From NCBI GenBank assembly GCA_030620375.1, contig JAUXEW010000029.1, forward strand, positions 1 to 17,514: a stretch of 17,514 nt of DNA, in the 5' to 3' direction. The notes beneath the pieces are model-generated. The model made no database searches. It worked only from the letters and a program-made list of their open reading frames with translations, and had not been told where the DNA came from. This DNA is from Desulfobacteraceae bacterium. GTDB taxonomy: Bacteria > Desulfobacterota > Desulfobacteria > Desulfobacterales > UBA5616. Each line of letters starts with the position of its first letter. The stretch's first letter is position 1. Made by a program: the position numbers and the translations under genes. Below are positions 14,803 to 17,514 of the stretch, one piece after another.

Positions 14803-15330
14803 CTACCCTCCTTCATCGCTTCCTTTTGAAATGATTCTATAAAGTCTCTGGTTCCAGATTTCATGAAGGGATCGGATCAATAAAATCATCAGTGGTCCCG
14901 TCAGGGCTGCTAATACGAGTTGAATCAAAACAGCCTCAACCGCATTAGCTAAAAAACCCCATCCCGGATTCAACAGGTTTTCGACAATGGTAAGCATAAT
15001 ATTCTCTATCAGCACACCCAATGTCAACACAAAGGACCATAAAAAATAATTACTGATATGTAAAAACTGTTTAAGCCATTTAACTAAGACAAACAGCCAT
15101 GCATAACTGGCTAAATGCAGACCGAAGGGGACTCCGGAGAGGCTGTCCATGACGATCCCGAGAATAATTAACATCAGGATGCTTTCACGAACCGAACGGA
15201 AAAAGCCGAGATATACGATAACCGGCAACAGCAGATCAAAAAAATTATCCAAAATTGGGAATATCGGAAAAATTGTCGTCCGAATAACAACGAGCCCAAG
15301 GCAAATGCAACTATAAAAAGCATACGTCAT
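14803..15330 (-). CDS. mreD: rod shape-determining protein MreD
   Basis: MreD is an integral membrane protein of the elongation complex. The 175 residues contain about five hydrophobic helices and few charged residues. Features typical of the family are RTTIFPIFPI near 17-26 and GIVMDSLSGVPFGLHLASY near 58-76, the conserved G-x-x-x-D-x-x-S-G-x-P-F-G region. Its ATG overlaps the mreC stop by four bases (ATGA), so the two are translationally coupled. It is followed after 68 nt by mrdA. Sequence conservation in this family is low, so position after mreBC is an important part of the evidence. Confidence 0.94.
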   Translation of the reverse strand: MTYAFYSCICLGLVVIRTTIFPIFPILDNFFDLLLPVIVYLGFFRSVRESILMLIILGIVMDSLSGVPFGLHLASYAWLFVLVKWLKQFLHISNYFLWSFVLTLGVLIENIMLTIVENLLNPGWGFLANAVEAVLIQLVLAALTGPLMILLIRSLHEIWNQRLYRIISKGSDEGG

Positions 15331-16160
15331 TGCTCTGTCACAAAATCATGGCTGGGTAGGTTTAACAACACCAGGACCTCTTCAAGCTTCTCAAAATCCA
15401 CAAAAGGGCTGACGGTCACATCCTGAAAAATACCGGATTTTTCTTTAATAATATTTGAAACACTTCCCAAGCACAAGCCCTTAGGAAAAACACCATCCAA
15501 GCCGGATGAAATCACGGTGTCACCGATATCAATATCATGTTTCCTTAGCACATATTCTAAACGGCATCTCCCTGAAATACCGCCCTTAATAAGCCCTCTT
15601 GCCCTTGTTCTCTGAATCAGTGCATCCACCGCACTATTACTGTCAATAACCAACAGAACTTTGGAATAGTGATGAGAGACATCAATAATCTGCCCCACGA
15701 CCCCTTCCGACACCACCACGGGCAATCCTCTTTTCAACCTATTGGATTCTCCTTTATCAATAATAACCGTTTTAAAAAGAGAGGAAGGATCGTTTGCGAT
15801 GACTTCACAAGCAATGACTTCGGAATTGATGCTTTTTTGAAAATTCAGCAGGCTGCGCAGGCGAGCGTTGGAGAGTGCTATTTCCGCCTTGTCCCTATTC
15901 TTTTTTTCAGCAATCCGTAACGCATTTTTCAGGTTTTCGTTTTCTTTAGAAACCGATACCAAATAAAAATAATGGCGCCACAGATCTCGAGAAAAACGGA
16001 TTGACCGGACAACAACTTGCTGAAAAGGCGCTACTAATGAAATAGCGATCCTGCTTGGCCTGAAAGAAGGATACCGGGAAGCAATCACCGACAGCACAAT
16101 AACGTTGACCGTTAACAAAACGATCACGCCAATAATAATCACCGACCTCTTCGAGAACAT
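15327..16160 (-). CDS. mreC: rod shape-determining protein MreC
   Basis: MreC is the periplasmic scaffold of the elongation complex that activates PBP2. The 277 residues show an N-terminal membrane anchor at about 7-27, a coiled coil from about 69 to 105 (VSKENENLKNALRIAEKKN), and then the two-barrel beta domain, with VIANDPSSLFKTVIIDKGE at about 120-138 and the family-typical GLPVVVSEGVVGQI following. The second barrel includes GDTVISSGLDGVFPKGLCLG. It starts four bases after the mreB stop and overlaps mreD by four bases. Confidence 0.96.
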   Translation of the reverse strand: MFSKRSVIIIGVIVLLTVNVIVLSVIASRYPSFRPSRIAISLVAPFQQVVVRSIRFSRDLWRHYFYLVSVSKENENLKNALRIAEKKNRDKAEIALSNARLRSLLNFQKSINSEVIACEVIANDPSSLFKTVIIDKGESNRLKRGLPVVVSEGVVGQIIDVSHHYSKVLLVIDSNSAVDALIQRTRARGLIKGGISGRCRLEYVLRKHDIDIGDTVISSGLDGVFPKGLCLGSVSNIIKEKSGIFQDVTVSPFVDFEKLEEVLVLLNLPSHDFVTEQ

Positions 16161-16164
16161 GATG

Positions 16165-17202
16165 TTATTCGATCATGACCTGTTTTAGAATCTCTATGGT
16201 ATCGAGAATCATACCGCAACCAATCGCAACGGTCGATAGCGGATCTTCAGCTACGGTAATCGGCAAGTGACTCTCTTCCATAAGAAGCTTGTCCAAATTT
16301 TTTAATAACGCGCCGCCACCGGTCAATACAATCCCCCGGTCCACAATGTCTGCGGCCAATTCGGGCGGCGTCTGCTCTAAAGCGATTTTTACCGTCTCTA
16401 TAATAGCATCAATCTGCTCTGAAATTGCCGATCGAACTTCTTCCGAATCAATGGCTAAAATTTTCGGGATGCCGGACACCAGGTCTCTGCCCTTTACTTC
16501 GATGGTTTCAATGTGTTGAGGATCCGGGTAAGCATTGCCGATAGTCGTTTTTATGATCTCGGATGTTCTCTCGCCGATTAAAAGATTGTACTTGCGTTTA
16601 ACATATTGCATAATGGCGGTGTCCATTTTATCCCCCGCCACTCTAATGGACCTGCTGTAAACGATTCCCGCCAGTGAAATCACCGCGACTTCAGTTGTAC
16701 CCCCACCGATATCAACGACCATATTACAGATTGGTTCGGTTATGGGAAGTCCCGCACCGATTGCTGCGGCCATTGGTTCTTCAATTAAAAAAACCTGCCG
16801 CGCACCGGCCGACTCGGCGGATTCTTTAACCGCCCGTTTTTCAACCTGAGTGATTCCGGACGGAACCGCGATAATGATTCTTGGCCTGACAAAAGTCCTT
16901 CGGTTATGCACTTTGTGAATAAAATGCCGGAGCATTGCCTCGGTTACTTCAAAATCGGCGATCACGCCGTCTCGCATCGGACGAATGGCGACAATATTGC
17001 CGGGAGTTCTTCCCAACATATTTTTTGCTTCTGTACCCACGGCTAAAACCCGGTTTTTGGTCCGGTCCAAACGAACCGCGACAACCGAAGGCTCACATAA
17101 TACGATTCCCTTGCCTTTCACATAAACCAGTGTATTCGCAGTCCCTAGATCAATCGCAAGGTCATTTGAAAATACACCCAGAATTCCGTCTAAAAAACTC
17201 AT
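16165..17202 (-). CDS. mreB: rod shape-determining protein MreB (bacterial actin)
   Basis: This actin-like ATPase forms membrane-bound filaments that guide peptidoglycan synthesis. The 345 residues match the family. The phosphate-1 motif is DLGTANT at 18-24, the phosphate-2 motif is DIGGGTTEV at 164-172 and the adenosine motif is LTGGGALL at 293-300. The catalytic-glutamate region is FLIEEPMAAAIGAGLPI near 138-154. The short N-terminus MSFLDGILGVFSNDLAI includes an amphipathic stretch that could bind membrane. The ATG has a GAGGTG ribosome binding site. It is the first gene of the cluster. Upstream, instead of a clear promoter, lies a 73-bp inverted repeat. Confidence 0.98.
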   Translation of the reverse strand: MSFLDGILGVFSNDLAIDLGTANTLVYVKGKGIVLCEPSVVAVRLDRTKNRVLAVGTEAKNMLGRTPGNIVAIRPMRDGVIADFEVTEAMLRHFIHKVHNRRTFVRPRIIIAVPSGITQVEKRAVKESAESAGARQVFLIEEPMAAAIGAGLPITEPICNMVVDIGGGTTEVAVISLAGIVYSRSIRVAGDKMDTAIMQYVKRKYNLLIGERTSEIIKTTIGNAYPDPQHIETIEVKGRDLVSGIPKILAIDSEEVRSAISEQIDAIIETVKIALEQTPPELAADIVDRGIVLTGGGALLKNLDKLLMEESHLPITVAEDPLSTVAIGCGMILDTIEILKQVMIE

Positions 17203-17266
17203 GACACCTCATTTCTTAAAAAAGGTACGGGGCTAAAAATTGTCTCATTCATCAAGCCGCCCCATC
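17203..17266 (-). other. mreB leader region
   Basis: This stretch lies between the inverted repeat and mreB. It holds the mreB ribosome binding site and a loose GGGGC/GCCCC pair with a 25-nt loop followed by a T-run. That could be a weak attenuator but is not convincing. I found no confident promoter between here and the window edge. Confidence 0.4.
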
Positions 17267-17339
17267 GCTACCAGAAATAACTCGATATTACAAGCAAATA
17301 TTATCTTATCAGGATCATCTCCCGATTAGTTGTAGTTAA
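17267..17339 (+). repeat. left arm of a perfect 73-bp inverted repeat
   Basis: This arm, GCTACCAGAAATAACTCGAT through GATTAGTTGTAGTTAA, is the exact reverse complement of 17442-17514. The 102-bp spacer (17340-17441) shows no coding region. It contains a stutter of the type ACAAGGGGTCAAGGATTCAA. The arm ends 64 nt upstream of mreB. Confidence 0.9.
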
Positions 17340-17441
17340 TTAAGACAAAATGGGTTATCTCCAATTGAGCTGGTGTGATCCCAGAGGGTACAAGGGGTCA
17401 AGGATTCAAGGGTTTGTTTTCTAAAGACTTTATCAGCTCCT

Positions 17442-17514
17442 TTAACTACAACTAATCGGGAGATGATCCTGATAAGATAATATTTGCTTGTAATATCGAG
17501 TTATTTCTGGTAGC
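17442..17514 (-). repeat. right arm of the 73-bp inverted repeat, ending at the window edge
   Basis: This is the exact reverse complement of 17267-17339 with no mismatch. It stops at the last base of the window, so its true length is unknown. The coincidence of repeat end and sequence end could reflect a contig that ended in a repeat or a fold-back artefact. Confidence 0.9.

Noticed and set aside
17340..17441. Invertible promoter between the inverted repeat arms
   Set aside because: I found no convincing -35/-10 pair in either orientation of the spacer and no recombinase gene in the window. It is kept only as one hypothesis in the findings.
1..17514. CRISPR array, tRNA genes, transposase or phage genes, defence system
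   Set aside because: I looked for regular repeat-spacer structure, tRNA-like cloverleaf sequence and recognisable transposase or integrase motifs and saw none. The non-coding repeats listed are the only mobile-element traces.

Overview
The window reads as one chromosomal block from a mid-GC Gram-negative bacterium, most likely of the Desulfobacterota (Desulfobacterales-like). That placement is an inference from gene content and order: an mreBCD-mrdA-rodA-bactofilin cluster running into an ATP synthase operon with two b-type subunits and no a or c subunit genes, then zapB-zapA-6S RNA-rny-tyrS. All protein genes lie on the minus strand, so the biological order runs from high to low coordinates.

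Right part (17202 to 11123): the rod-shape and peptidoglycan-elongation genes mreB, mreC, mreD, mrdA (PBP2) and rodA, followed by a bactofilin. mreB, mreC and mreD are nearly contiguous, with a 4-nt gap and then a 4-nt overlap. The mrdA-rodA junction is opened up by a 148-bp near-palindromic MITE-like element whose end supplies the last codons of mrdA. Upstream of mreB, a perfect 73-bp inverted repeat with a 102-bp spacer runs exactly to the window edge. It may be a real element or a contig-end artefact.

Middle part (11039 to 4705): a well-formed sigma70-type promoter precedes atpF'-atpF-atpH-atpA-atpG-atpD-atpC. The first four genes are joined by one-base stop/start overlaps. Two intrinsic terminators in tandem close the operon. 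A half-copy of the mrdA-rodA element lies between the atpC stop codon and these terminators. The membrane subunits a and c must be encoded elsewhere.

Left part (4537 to 1): a promoter drives zapB (TTG start) and zapA, which encode FtsZ-ring accessory proteins. Next comes a clear 6S RNA with a 10-bp perfect closing stem, then rny (RNase Y) and tyrS (tyrosyl-tRNA synthetase). Downstream of tyrS, two strong tandem promoters and a BoxA-like leader point out of the window, as expected just ahead of a ribosomal RNA operon.

As a whole the block is growth and housekeeping machinery: cell-wall elongation, energy, division, RNA turnover, translation and probably rRNA. There is no defence system, CRISPR array, phage or intact transposase gene. 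The unusual content is in the intergenic repeats and the long inverted repeat.
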